A DNA stretch of 64,000 nucleotides, from assembly GCF_023156245.1 (NCBI RefSeq), contig NZ_JAKZAH010000014.1, forward strand, positions 1 through 64,000, written 5' to 3'. The stretch is from Marinobacter bryozoorum (lineage in GTDB: Bacteria > Pseudomonadota > Gammaproteobacteria > Pseudomonadales > Oleiphilaceae). The notes beneath the pieces are model-generated. The model was not told where the DNA came from. It ran no database searches and saw only the letters and a list, made by a program, of their open reading frames with translations. Every line of letters begins with the position of its first letter. Positions within the stretch are counted from its first letter, which is position 1. Shown here piece by piece: positions 41,227 through 50,461 of this stretch. The position numbers and the translations under genes are program-made.

Positions 41227-42077
41227 GCTACACCGTCGACGACCTGAAAACCCTGATGGCCCGGCTGCGGGACCCGGAGACCGGTTGCCCCTGGGATACG
41301 AAGCAGACCTTCCGCACCATCGTGCCCCATACCCTGGAGGAAGCCCACGAAGTGGCGGACACCATTGAGCGGGAAGATTACAGGCACCTGAAGGAAGAGC
41401 TGGGTGACCTGTTGTTCCAGGTAATCTTCTATGCACAGATGGGCCAGGAGCAGGATCTGTTCGGCTTCGACGACGTTGTCGATACCCTGGTGCGGAAGCT
41501 GTTGCGTCGCCACCCCCATGTGTTCCCCGAGGGCACCCTGGAAAGTCGTGTCGATCCGGAGAACCGCCCCACGGATGAATGGATTGCGGCCAGCTGGGAG
41601 CGTATCAAGGCCGAGGAGCGCGCGGAAAAGGGGGAGAATGCGAACCGGGAACCCTCCAGTCGCCTGGAAGACATACCCGCGTCCCTGCCGGCGCTGACCC
41701 GTGCCGACAAGTTGCAACGGCGTGCCGCCCGCTATGGCTTCGACTGGCCGGACATCGGCCCGGTGTTCGACAAGCTGGAAGAGGAAATCGGTGAGCTGCG
41801 GGAAGCCTGGGAGAACGCCCAGGAGGACCCGGCGGCCCGGGATGACGTGGAGGACGAACTCGGTGACCTGATGTTTGTCTGCGTCAACCTTGCGCGGTTT
41901 ATGAAAGTAAACCCGGACCAGGCCCTGCGGCGTACCAATCGCAAGTTCGAGGCACGCTTTCGCGCCATCGAGCAGGTGCTGGCGGAACAGGGCAGGGTGA
42001 TGGAAGATGAGTCCCTTGAGAATCTGGATGCGATCTGGAACAGCGTCAAGGGTGTGGAACGCTCAACAGGCAACTGA
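41223..42077 (+). CDS. mazG: nucleoside triphosphate pyrophosphohydrolase MazG
   Basis: MazG hydrolyses nucleoside triphosphates to monophosphates and can lower ppGpp levels. The 284-residue protein has two tandem MazG domains. The first is marked by GCPWDTKQT and EEAHEVADTIE with EELGDLLFQ; the second by EEEIGELREAWEN and DELGDLMFV. The start overlaps the relA stop (ATGA), so translation is coupled, which fits joint control of alarmone level. Confidence 0.96.
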   Translation: MSYTVDDLKTLMARLRDPETGCPWDTKQTFRTIVPHTLEEAHEVADTIEREDYRHLKEELGDLLFQVIFYAQMGQEQDLFGFDDVVDTLVRKLLRRHPHVFPEGTLESRVDPENRPTDEWIAASWERIKAEERAEKGENANREPSSRLEDIPASLPALTRADKLQRRAARYGFDWPDIGPVFDKLEEEIGELREAWENAQEDPAARDDVEDELGDLMFVCVNLARFMKVNPDQALRRTNRKFEARFRAIEQVLAEQGRVMEDESLENLDAIWNSVKGVERSTGN

Positions 42078-42253
42078 GCACTGCGTCAGCAAAAACAACA
42101 AATAAGTACAAATCGTTACCGATTTCCCGGCTTGCATTCTGCACGATTCAACTAAACTGCGGGTTGAAGGGAGAGGCCGATGGCGTCTTCTCCGGCAATA
42201 GCCCTCAGAATCCAGAACAATCGGGCAGCAGTTGAAGGCAGGAGTAATTACGC

Positions 42254-42598
42254 ATGAAGATCCGTGACCTGGTCGCACACTGGGACAAGCACGCAAAAGG
42301 GCGGCTGACCCGTGACCCTTACTATGTCAAACTGGCAGACGCACACCACGAGGAGCTGTCGCGCCTGGCGGCACTGTACCCCATGAAGTCCCCCCAGGAC
42401 CTGATGCGGGACCTGCTTTCAGCCGCCCTGGATGAGCTCGAGACTTCGTTCCCCTACGAACAGGGTGAGAAAGTCGTTGCCCATGATGAGGAAGGCTACG
42501 AAATCTACGAAGACGTGGGGCTGACTCCTCGCTTTGTGGCCCTGAGCCAGAAGCATATGGAAGAGCTCAAGAAGCGTCAGTTGGTGTCGGTCGCCTGA
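42254..42598 (+). CDS. small ribbon-helix-helix-like protein, paralogue A
   Basis: A 114-residue protein of unknown function. Residues 1-65 align without gaps to the 75-residue protein encoded in the opposite direction at 42659-42886 (21 identities: MK, DL, HW, Y23, L27, A39, YP, S46, D49, D53, AALD, L62, S65). From residue 22 the pattern PYYVKLADAHHEELSRLAALYP then SPQDLMRDLLSAALDEL resembles a strand and two helices of a ribbon-helix-helix DNA-binding fold. A preceding MKIRDLVAHW motif is not part of the usual fold. The C-terminal 50 residues are acidic (EEGYEIYEDV) and unique to this copy. A promoter probably lies in the 176-base gap after mazG. Confidence 0.75.
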   Translation: MKIRDLVAHWDKHAKGRLTRDPYYVKLADAHHEELSRLAALYPMKSPQDLMRDLLSAALDELETSFPYEQGEKVVAHDEEGYEIYEDVGLTPRFVALSQKHMEELKKRQLVSVA

Positions 42599-42622
42599 TC
42601 ATTTAGTAGGCGAGTCAGGTGG

Positions 42623-42650
42623 AAGGCACTCCCGGCTACCGGGAGGCCTT
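42623..42650. terminator. bidirectional hairpin between the convergent paralogues
   Basis: CTCCCGG (42629-42635) pairs with CCGGGAG (42639-42645) around a three-base loop, and the stem extends through a one-base bulge with GGC/GCC and AA/TT. It lies between two convergent stop codons (42598 and 42659). T-rich or A-rich sequence flanks both sides, so it can serve both genes. Confidence 0.75.
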
Positions 42651-42658
42651 TCATTGCT

Positions 42659-42886
42659 TTAGCCTTTCTGCAACTTATCCTTCAACGGCGTACTCTCCGC
42701 CAGGTCATCCAGCGCCGCCGCAATCATATCGTTGAGAATATCCGTCTCACTTCTTCCCGGGTACATCTCCGCCAGCGCTGCGACCCTGGCCGCATCCTCC
42801 AGCGGCAGGCGCAGGTTGTAGTCATGGGTCCGCTCGGCAGGCTTGCTGTCTTCCTGCCAGTGTTTGGGTAAGTCAGTAACTTTCAT
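42659..42886 (-). CDS. small ribbon-helix-helix-like protein, paralogue B
   Basis: A 75-residue protein, start ATG at 42886 with AGGAGA eight bases upstream on the minus strand; the frame stays open to 42955 but the added residues are not conserved in its paralogue. It has MKVTDLPKHWQ at the N-terminus, then YNLRLPLEDAARVAALAEMYP and SETDILNDMIAAALDDL, a pattern typical of a ribbon-helix-helix protein (RLP strand, helix, GRS turn, helix). It matches its neighbour at 42254-42598 residue for residue through position 65. The role is unknown: a DNA-binding regulator is the natural guess. Confidence 0.75.
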   Translation of the reverse strand: MKVTDLPKHWQEDSKPAERTHDYNLRLPLEDAARVAALAEMYPGRSETDILNDMIAAALDDLAESTPLKDKLQKG

Positions 42887-42995
42887 GGTATCTCCTGTGT
42901 GATCACCCTTGCGATTGGGCCGCGACCTCGTTATTAGTATCAGTGTAGCGTTCAAGTTTCGTCAATTGTCATCCCATCATTAAAAGGAAGAGCCT

Positions 42996-45668
42996 GTGGC
43001 CGAACTGCATCCCGAATTGCGAGAAAATGTCCGTCTGCTGGGAGAGTTGCTGGGTGAGAATATCCGTAACTATCCCGGCGAGGAGATTTATCAGCTGATC
43101 GAGGAAATCCGCGCCGCAGCCAAGGTAGACCGGCGCCAGGAAAGTGGCTCGGAGCAGAGGCTGGTGCGCCTGTTGAGCAACCTTCGTGATGACCAGTTGC
43201 TTCCGGTGACCCGGGCCTTCAACCAGTTCCTCAACCTCGCCAACCTGGCGGAGCAGTATCACGGCGTCCGTCGCAAGCGGGGACACCAGTCCGACCTGAT
43301 GGTGGAGTCCCTTGGCGAGGTATTCGAGCGACTGCAAAGCGGCGGCGTGGATGCGCAGGAGTTGCACCGCAAGGTCTCACAACTGCGCCTGGAGTTCGTG
43401 CTGACGGCCCACCCCACCGAAGTGGCCCGCCGCACCCTGATCATGAAGTACGACGAAATGTCCGCCTGCCTGGCCGCCCTTGACCATGACGACTTGTTGC
43501 CGGCGGAAAGGGATGAGGTCCTGGATCGCCTGCGGCTGCTGGTGGCGGAAGCCTGGCACACGGACGAGATCCGCCATGAGCGGCCGACCGCCGTGGACGA
43601 GGCCAAGTGGGGGTTTGCGGTAATCGAGAACAGCCTCTGGGAGGCGGTGCCGCGGTTCCTGCGCAGCCTGGACCAGGCGCTGGACGGCGCTACCGGCTCC
43701 GGCCTGCCACTGGATGCCACACCAATCCGTATCGCGTCCTGGATGGGCGGCGACCGGGATGGCAACCCCAACGTTACCCATGAGGTTACCCGTACCGTGT
43801 TCCTGCTGGGCCGCTGGATGGCGGCGGACCTGTACCTGCGGGATATCCAGTCCCTGCGGGCAGAGCTGTCCATGTGGCAGGCCAGCGATGAACTGAAAGC
43901 CCAGGCCGGGGACAGCCGTGAACCTTACCGGGTTATTCTGGGGCGGCTGCGTGAGCGCCTGATTCGCACCCGGGACTGGGCGGAGGCCAGGGTCAACGGC
44001 GAGCCGGCGGACGATACCGATATCCTGTTCGAGAACGAAGACCTTACCGGGCCGCTGGAGTTGTGCTACCGATCCCTGATCGAGTGTGGCCTGGATACCA
44101 TCGCCAATGGCCCGCTACTGGATACCCTGCGCCGGGCGCACACCTTCGGCCTGCCACTGATCCGGCTGGATATCCGCCAGGAAGCCACCCGCCATGCGGA
44201 AGCGGTCGCGGAGATGGTGGAGTACCTGGGCCTGGGCAACTACCTGGAGTGGAGCGAGGAGCAGCGCCAGCAATTCCTGGTAAAGGAGCTGCGCGGCCGT
44301 CGCCCGCTGGTGCCCCGTAACTGGGAGCCCTCGGAACCGGTGCGTGAGGTGCTGGCAACCTGCGAAGTGGTGGCCGGGCAGACCCCGCAAGCACTGGGCT
44401 CCTATGTGATCTCCATGGCCAGCACGCCGTCGGATGTGCTCAGTGTGATCCTGCTGCTGCGGGAAGCCGGCATGAAATTTCCCATGCGGATCGTGCCTCT
44501 GTTCGAAACCCTGGACGACCTGCAGGGAGCGCCGGCCGCCATGGAGGCGCTCTACTCGGTGGACTGGTACCGGGACTATTGCAGCGGCGAGCAGGAGGTG
44601 ATGATCGGCTATTCCGATTCCTCCAAGGACGCGGGGCAGATGATGGCGGCCTGGGCCCAGTACCAGGCCCAGGAGAAACTCACCGAGGTCGCCAACCGCT
44701 TCGATATGCACCTGACCCTGTTCCACGGCCGGGGCGGTACCGTTGGCCGGGGTGGCGGTCCGGCCAACCGGGCAATCCTCTCCCAGCCACCGGGATCGGT
44801 AAACGGCAGTTTCCGGATTACCGAGCAGGGGGAGATGATCCGCTTCAAGTTCGGCCTGCCGAGACTGGCGGAACAGAGCCTGACGCTGTATGCCACCGCC
44901 GTGGTCGAGGCTACCCTGGCGCCACCACGGGCACCGGAGCCGGAATGGCGGGAAGCCATGGACTGGCTCACCGAGCGGTCGTTGAAGGCCTATCGCGAGG
45001 TGGTGCGGGAGAATCCGGACTTCGTGCCCTATTTCCGCCAGGCCACCCCGGAGCAGGCCCTGGGCAAGCTCGCCCTGGGCAGCCGCCCCGCCAAGCGCAA
45101 GCCCAGCGGCGGGGTGGAAAGCCTGCGGGCAATTCCGTGGATCTTTGCCTGGACCCAGATGCGCCTGATGCTGCCAAGCTGGCTGGGCAGTGACGTGGCC
45201 CTGTCCGAGGCGGAAGAGGCCGGCAAGATGCCGCTGCTGCAGGCCATGCGCCAGGACTGGCCGTTCTTCCGGACCTATGTCGACATGCTGGAAATGGTGC
45301 TGGCCAAGTCGGACCTGCGCATCGCAGGCTACTACGACCAGATTCTGGTTGAACCGGCGTTGCGCCCGCTGGGGGAGCAGTTAAGGGCCCGACTTGCCCG
45401 GTGCATTGACCAGGTGCTGGCCCTGAAGGAGCAGGGGACGCTGCTCCAGGACGAGCCGGTGTTCGCCCACTCAATGAAGGTGCGGAACCCCTACACGGAC
45501 CCGCTGCATTACCTGCAGGCGGAATTGCTGCGCCGTAACCGGGAAGCCGACCAGAACGTGGCAGCTGAGGGATCTGACGCCGAGGTAATGCCCATGCCGG
45601 AGCTGGTGGAGCAGGCCCTCAAGGTCACGATGGCAGGTATTGCCGCAGGCATGCGAAACACCGGCTGA
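42996..45668 (+). CDS. ppc: phosphoenolpyruvate carboxylase
   Basis: Ppc converts phosphoenolpyruvate and bicarbonate to oxaloacetate, refilling the TCA cycle. The start is GTG at 42996 after AAAGGAAG. The 890-residue protein is near the E. coli length. Catalytic signatures are AHPTEVARRTL (His near 140), GGDRDGNPNVT and the mobile loop FHGRGGTVGRGGGP, and the C-terminus ends GIAAGMRNTG, the classic invariant tail. It is divergent from paralogue B. Confidence 0.97.
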   Translation: MAELHPELRENVRLLGELLGENIRNYPGEEIYQLIEEIRAAAKVDRRQESGSEQRLVRLLSNLRDDQLLPVTRAFNQFLNLANLAEQYHGVRRKRGHQSDLMVESLGEVFERLQSGGVDAQELHRKVSQLRLEFVLTAHPTEVARRTLIMKYDEMSACLAALDHDDLLPAERDEVLDRLRLLVAEAWHTDEIRHERPTAVDEAKWGFAVIENSLWEAVPRFLRSLDQALDGATGSGLPLDATPIRIASWMGGDRDGNPNVTHEVTRTVFLLGRWMAADLYLRDIQSLRAELSMWQASDELKAQAGDSREPYRVILGRLRERLIRTRDWAEARVNGEPADDTDILFENEDLTGPLELCYRSLIECGLDTIANGPLLDTLRRAHTFGLPLIRLDIRQEATRHAEAVAEMVEYLGLGNYLEWSEEQRQQFLVKELRGRRPLVPRNWEPSEPVREVLATCEVVAGQTPQALGSYVISMASTPSDVLSVILLLREAGMKFPMRIVPLFETLDDLQGAPAAMEALYSVDWYRDYCSGEQEVMIGYSDSSKDAGQMMAAWAQYQAQEKLTEVANRFDMHLTLFHGRGGTVGRGGGPANRAILSQPPGSVNGSFRITEQGEMIRFKFGLPRLAEQSLTLYATAVVEATLAPPRAPEPEWREAMDWLTERSLKAYREVVRENPDFVPYFRQATPEQALGKLALGSRPAKRKPSGGVESLRAIPWIFAWTQMRLMLPSWLGSDVALSEAEEAGKMPLLQAMRQDWPFFRTYVDMLEMVLAKSDLRIAGYYDQILVEPALRPLGEQLRARLARCIDQVLALKEQGTLLQDEPVFAHSMKVRNPYTDPLHYLQAELLRRNREADQNVAAEGSDAEVMPMPELVEQALKVTMAGIAAGMRNTG

Positions 45669-45857
45669 TACCGGTCATTATGTGAGGCCATTCACAGGGC
45701 CGGTGGAATTGCCCGAGCGCTTCGCCGTTGGCCTGTGACGGCACCGGACGGAACCCCCGGGATATGGTAATGTCTGCGCACCCCCCGGTGGTTTGCCAGG
45801 CCGTGGTAACACCGCATCGCGGGCTGGCATAGTGACAGTATCAGGAAGGAGACGCAC

Positions 45858-47231
45858 GTGGCAGCGGCCGCCAGAGTCGAGCAGTTTCTTAACCGCAAAG
45901 GTATTGCCCAGGAGCTGATACCGGTTACCGCCGATCCGCGTGGTGGCCTTGAAGCCGCGGTTCTCGATGCAGACGTGGAACGCCGGCAGGTCATTCGCAG
46001 TACGGCGTTGATCGACGTGAAAGGCGTGTTGCTGGTGGTGCATCCGTTCGACAGCTCACCGGACCTGGATGCCATTGAGGCCCGCACTGGCCGGCGCATG
46101 CAGCCGCTTACAGCCAGCCAGGCCGGGAAGGTCTTCAGTGATTGCGCACCGGGGTTCGTGCCACCCTTTGGTTCAGCCTATGGCGTGCCAGTGCTGGCGG
46201 AGGAGTCTCTCTACCAGGCCGACCGGTTAATCATGGCCTGTGGCTCATCATCCCGTTTGCTGGTCATGGCGGGCCGGGACTTCCGGCTGGCCATGACCGG
46301 TGCGGAAAAGGGGCATGTCACCCTGCGTCACAGTGGCCAGGCGGCCAGCAGTATTACCCTGGATGAAGTGGCGGACAAACTGCAGAAGCTGTACCGACTG
46401 CCTCCCATGCCTGCCCAGGCACTGAGAATACTCCGCCTGACCAGTGACCCGGAGGCATCGGCCCGGGAACTCGCCGACCTGATCGAGTACGACCCAAGCC
46501 TCACCGCGCAGATCATCCGCTATGCCCGCTCGGCCCTGTTCAATTATCCGGGGCAGATCAAATCGGTCCAGGAGGCCGTCACCCGGGTGCTCGGTTTCGA
46601 GCGTGTCGCCCATGTTGCACTGGGTATTGCATCGGTGCGGGCCTTCGATATTCCACGGCAGGGACCGCTGGGCATGGACCAGTTCTGGCGTCATTCCCTT
46701 TACTGCGCGTTTGTTTGCCAGCGGTTAGCCCCCCAGTGTGGTGCAGATGCCTCTCTGGCCTATCTCTGTGGACTGCTGCACAACTTCGGCCTGTTGCTGG
46801 TGGGGCACCTGTTTCCAGCCGAGTTCGAGGAACTGAACCGCCTGCGTGCAGCGAATCCCGAAGCCAGCATGAAATCGCTGGAACAGCAGGTGTTCGGGGC
46901 CGGCGGTGAGCAGGAAATGCTGACCGTAGGCCACGGTGTCATCGGAGGCATCCTGCACAAGCTATGGCAGCTCCCGGAGGCCGTGATCAAATCGGCTGGT
47001 GTCCATCAGTTGCCCCATTACCAGGGCGAATACAAAACCTACGTGACCCTGGTGCAGCTTGCCAACGGGCTGCTCAAGGAGAAGGGCGTAGGGGATGAGT
47101 TCAACCCGGACGATACCGGGGCGCTGGCCTCGGAGCTTGGCTTGTCGGCGTCTCAAATAGATCATTTGCGGGACGATGTGGAGCAGGTTGCCGACGATCT
47201 GGACAGCCTTGCCCACTCTCTGTCATCCTGA
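45858..47231 (+). CDS. YbaK/deacylase-like plus HDOD fusion protein
   Basis: A 457-residue cytoplasmic protein that joins two unrelated modules. Residues about 1-155 resemble a YbaK/ProX-type aminoacyl-tRNA deacylase domain (HPFDSSPDLDAIEARTGRRMQPLTASQAGKVFSDCAPG and a VPPFG turn). Residues about 170-385 form an HDOD domain (LPPMPAQALRILRLTSDPEASARELADLIEYDPSLTAQIIRYARS). The start is GTG at 45858, seven bases after AAGGAGA. Whether the deacylase half is active is unclear: the usual catalytic Lys (near position 45 in YbaK) is not obvious. It stands alone between ppc and adk. Confidence 0.85.
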   Translation: MAAAARVEQFLNRKGIAQELIPVTADPRGGLEAAVLDADVERRQVIRSTALIDVKGVLLVVHPFDSSPDLDAIEARTGRRMQPLTASQAGKVFSDCAPGFVPPFGSAYGVPVLAEESLYQADRLIMACGSSSRLLVMAGRDFRLAMTGAEKGHVTLRHSGQAASSITLDEVADKLQKLYRLPPMPAQALRILRLTSDPEASARELADLIEYDPSLTAQIIRYARSALFNYPGQIKSVQEAVTRVLGFERVAHVALGIASVRAFDIPRQGPLGMDQFWRHSLYCAFVCQRLAPQCGADASLAYLCGLLHNFGLLLVGHLFPAEFEELNRLRAANPEASMKSLEQQVFGAGGEQEMLTVGHGVIGGILHKLWQLPEAVIKSAGVHQLPHYQGEYKTYVTLVQLANGLLKEKGVGDEFNPDDTGALASELGLSASQIDHLRDDVEQVADDLDSLAHSLSS

Positions 47232-47358
47232 CCGGCTCGGCCACTACTTATTGACTGCGACTGACGTCGACTTTCTCTGACGGGCCCGACTTCGTATAAT
47301 GCCCGCTCTCCGTGTCCCTGCCAGGGCTGAGAGAGGCTGTTGCCAAGCCTTGCAGTAA

Positions 47359-48081
<723 letters not shown>

Positions 48082-48148
48082 AAAGCGTCCCGTCTGGCTA
48101 TGGACCAGGCCTCGATGGGGCTCAGCCAAACCACACGGGATAACAACC

Positions 48149-48844
48149 TTGAAGTTACTGGCACTTGATACTTCCTCCGATGCCTGCTCTGTGGCGCTGC
48201 TTGACGGCAGCGACCTGGGCGGGCATTTCCGTGTTGAGCCCCGGGGTCACACCCGTCTGATCATGCCCATGGTTCGCCAGTTGCTCGAAGAGCAGGGCGT
48301 CGCCATGGCAGACCTCGATGCCCTGGCCTTCGCCGCCGGGCCTGGTTCCTTCACCGGACTGCGTATCGCCACCGGTGTCATTCAGGGGCTCGCCTGGGGG
48401 CTGGATATTCCCGTAGTGCCGGTGTCTTCATTGCAGGCTGTGGCCCTTGCCGTGGCTGAAGGGCAGGATGCCCGGGAGGGCGACGGTATTGCCGTGGCTT
48501 TCGATGCGCGGATGGACGAGGTTTACTGGGGCTGTTATCGCATGGCCAGCGGCCTGCCGGTGCTCCTGGCCACAGAGCGTGTCTGTCCTCCGGAACAGGT
48601 CAGCCTGCCGGAGGGGCCGGCACGATGGTTGGCAGGGGGCGGTGGATGGCGCTATGCTGAGCGTATGCCTGAAAGTGTGACGGCAGTGGTGGCCACGCCA
48701 TCGCTGGACTCTGTCCCCGATGCCCGCTTTGTGGCCCGCCTTGCCGCTGAAGCCTGGAAAGCGGGGAACGCCGTACCCGCCGCCGAGGCACAGCCTGTTT
48801 ACCTGCGGGACGAAGTGACCTGGAAGAAACTTCCAGGGCGTTAA
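48149..48844 (+). CDS. tsaB: tRNA threonylcarbamoyladenosine biosynthesis protein TsaB
   Basis: TsaB is the non-catalytic partner of TsaD in making t6A at position 37 of ANN-decoding tRNAs. The 231-residue protein starts with TTG at 48149, giving KLLALDTSSDACSVAL, and shows the family GPGSFTGLRIATGV motif at about 66-79. An apparent longer frame reaching back to 47837 is out of frame with adk and rejected. The order adk-tsaB is the one seen in Pseudomonas. Confidence 0.94.
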   Translation: MKLLALDTSSDACSVALLDGSDLGGHFRVEPRGHTRLIMPMVRQLLEEQGVAMADLDALAFAAGPGSFTGLRIATGVIQGLAWGLDIPVVPVSSLQAVALAVAEGQDAREGDGIAVAFDARMDEVYWGCYRMASGLPVLLATERVCPPEQVSLPEGPARWLAGGGGWRYAERMPESVTAVVATPSLDSVPDARFVARLAAEAWKAGNAVPAAEAQPVYLRDEVTWKKLPGR

Positions 48845-48868
48845 TCAGATACGGTCCGGAACCCAGCC

Positions 48869-49240
48869 ATGATTGGTGGACTTAACCCCAACAATCCGTA
48901 CATCGGTAACAACGTTGCCCGCGAGCGCAGCGATGGTGCCCGTGCGCCGGCAGCCCGCCCGGACGTCCTGACGGATGAGCGCCAGCAGTCCCGTCCGGCA
49001 CCTGCGGGTAACAGCACGGGTGACAACCCGGCAGCGTCCGGTGCGGAAGACACCGAGGGCTACCTGCGCCGGGTCCAGGCCCGGGCTGCGGCTGAAGACA
49101 CCCGCCTGGAGCCATTCCGGTCTGATGACATTCCGGCTGCCAACCAGCGTGCCCTGCAAACGTTCGCCACCGTGGCCAGCCAGAGGGAAGGGATGGATGG
49201 CTATGACGCGGAGCTGGCCGGTATCGATATCCGGGTGTGA
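48869..49240 (+). CDS. small disordered hypothetical protein
   Basis: A 123-residue protein I do not recognise. The first 65 residues are rich in Asn, Ala, Arg, Pro and Gly and look disordered (NPNNPYIGNNVAR near the start). The second half is more regular and acidic, with likely helices (EGYLRRVQARAAAEDTRLEPF and PAANQRALQTFATVASQ). No signal peptide, membrane segment or cysteine is present. It lies between tsaB (24 bases upstream) and rsmJ on the same strand, and proteins of this type occur at this place in related genomes. The existence of the gene is likely but the function is open. Confidence 0.7.
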   Translation: MIGGLNPNNPYIGNNVARERSDGARAPAARPDVLTDERQQSRPAPAGNSTGDNPAASGAEDTEGYLRRVQARAAAEDTRLEPFRSDDIPAANQRALQTFATVASQREGMDGYDAELAGIDIRV

Positions 49241-49337
49241 CTGCGCGGATACGCTTAAGCCCCGGTGAGCCAACCCCACACGCTCGCTCAACCAACATGT
49301 CCCGCCAAAGAGCCGGCCCGGCCGGATAACGTTCCCG

Positions 49338-50171
49338 ATGAACCAGCCCACTGATCCGGATAGCAAAGACACCGAGCACCTGCCCCCGGTTGGCTGCTCT
49401 GAAGAAGGGTTGTCTGAACAGGCAAAGGCACTCGCGACACGCCTGGGAGCCCCCTGGTTGGGCGTGGTTTCACCCAGACACATCGACGACTGTCCCGCGA
49501 TATTATGGCTGGACGACAATGGCCTTTGCCTCCAGGCCACTGGTCGCAAGGCACCGGGCCCGGTGCGAGCTGAATTCGTCGCCGGCAAGGCGGGCTATCG
49601 GCTGGCCCACGGCGGCGGCACTGGCCAGCTTATCGCCCGGGCTGTTGGCCTGAAACGCACCCACCAGACCCTGCATATCCTCGACGCCACCGCCGGCCTT
49701 GGCCAGGATGCCTTCGTACTGGCCGGCCTCGGCCACCGGGTCACAATGCTGGAACGATCCCCGGTCATCCATGCCCTGCTCGAAGACGGCCTGGCCCGCG
49801 CGGCCGGCGACGAAACCACCGCTCCGGTCGTCGCCCGCATGGCCCTCATCCACGCCGACAGCATCTCGTGGTTACAGCAAAGGGCAGGGCAGGAGCCTGT
49901 CGCCGACGTCATCCACCTGGACCCCATGTTTCCGCACCGGGACAAGTCCGCCGCCGTCAAAAAGGAAATGCAGCTCTTCCGCCCCATCGTTGGTGATGAC
50001 CCGGATGCAGCCGACCTCCTGGCTGCGGCGCTCGATTGCGCCCGCTACCGGGTGGTCGTCAAACGCTCAAGGAGAGCCCCGGCCATCCCCGGCCCGGCCC
50101 CGGCCCTCAAGCTGGACGGTAAAAGTAGCCGGTATGATGTTTATCCGCTGCGGGCCTTACCATCCGATTGA
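49338..50171 (+). CDS. rsmJ: 16S rRNA (guanine(1516)-N2)-methyltransferase RsmJ
   Basis: RsmJ methylates G1516 of 16S rRNA. The 277-residue protein has the SAM-binding motif DATAGLGQDAFVLAGLGHRVTMLE and the N6/N2-methylase-like DPMFPHR (residues about 196-202) seen in the YhiQ/RsmJ family. The N-terminal 30 residues are a variable lead-in. It follows the small hypothetical gene and ends just before the second hairpin repeat. Confidence 0.94.
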   Translation: MNQPTDPDSKDTEHLPPVGCSEEGLSEQAKALATRLGAPWLGVVSPRHIDDCPAILWLDDNGLCLQATGRKAPGPVRAEFVAGKAGYRLAHGGGTGQLIARAVGLKRTHQTLHILDATAGLGQDAFVLAGLGHRVTMLERSPVIHALLEDGLARAAGDETTAPVVARMALIHADSISWLQQRAGQEPVADVIHLDPMFPHRDKSAAVKKEMQLFRPIVGDDPDAADLLAAALDCARYRVVVKRSRRAPAIPGPAPALKLDGKSSRYDVYPLRALPSD

Positions 50172-50461
50172 TCTTGGTGCCGCCGAAGTTCGCTTTTAAG
50201 CGGGCCTGAACAGGGACTGGGAAAGGGGGCGGGGAGGGCTTTGATGAAATCGTGCGGAGCCAGGGGTGAGGCGCGAAAGCGCTTCACGGGCAGTCCATGG
50301 ATGGACTGCCCTGGACCCTCAGCGCGACGCAGGAAGCAATAAGCGCTGAGGGGCGGAGCCCGAGCCTACAGGGATGTATTTACCGGCGTATTTCAGCAAA
50401 GCCCTCCCCGCCCCCTTTATGGCACGTACTTGAAAAGCAATATTCAGGTCATCAAAAAATG
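50172..50461. other. gene-free region rsmJ-plsB, mostly repeat
   Basis: This 290-base gap between two convergent genes is almost wholly the second copy of the long-hairpin repeat with an extra nested hairpin insert. No coding frame is credible. The position, between 3' ends, suits a bidirectional terminator. Confidence 0.6.
50222..50418. repeat. long-hairpin intergenic repeat, copy 2, with nested insert
   Basis: The 22-base left arm (50222-50243, AAAGGGGGCGGGGAGG onward) is perfectly complementary to 50397-50418. After one mismatch the pairing continues six bases inward (TGAAAT with ATTTCA). Just inside is the block TCGTGCG-AGCCAGGG shared with copy 1, and 50352-50391 is the shared core with only a few differences. 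Between those blocks lie about 85 extra bases, absent from copy 1. They hold their own hairpins: an 11-base stem around GG at about 50289-50312 and a ten-base stem CCCTCAGCGC (50316-50325) with 50343-50352. Confidence 0.85.

Noticed and set aside
42887..42955. N-terminal extension of paralogue B
   Set aside because: The extra 23 residues are not matched in its paralogue, and the internal ATG at 42886 has a better ribosome site.
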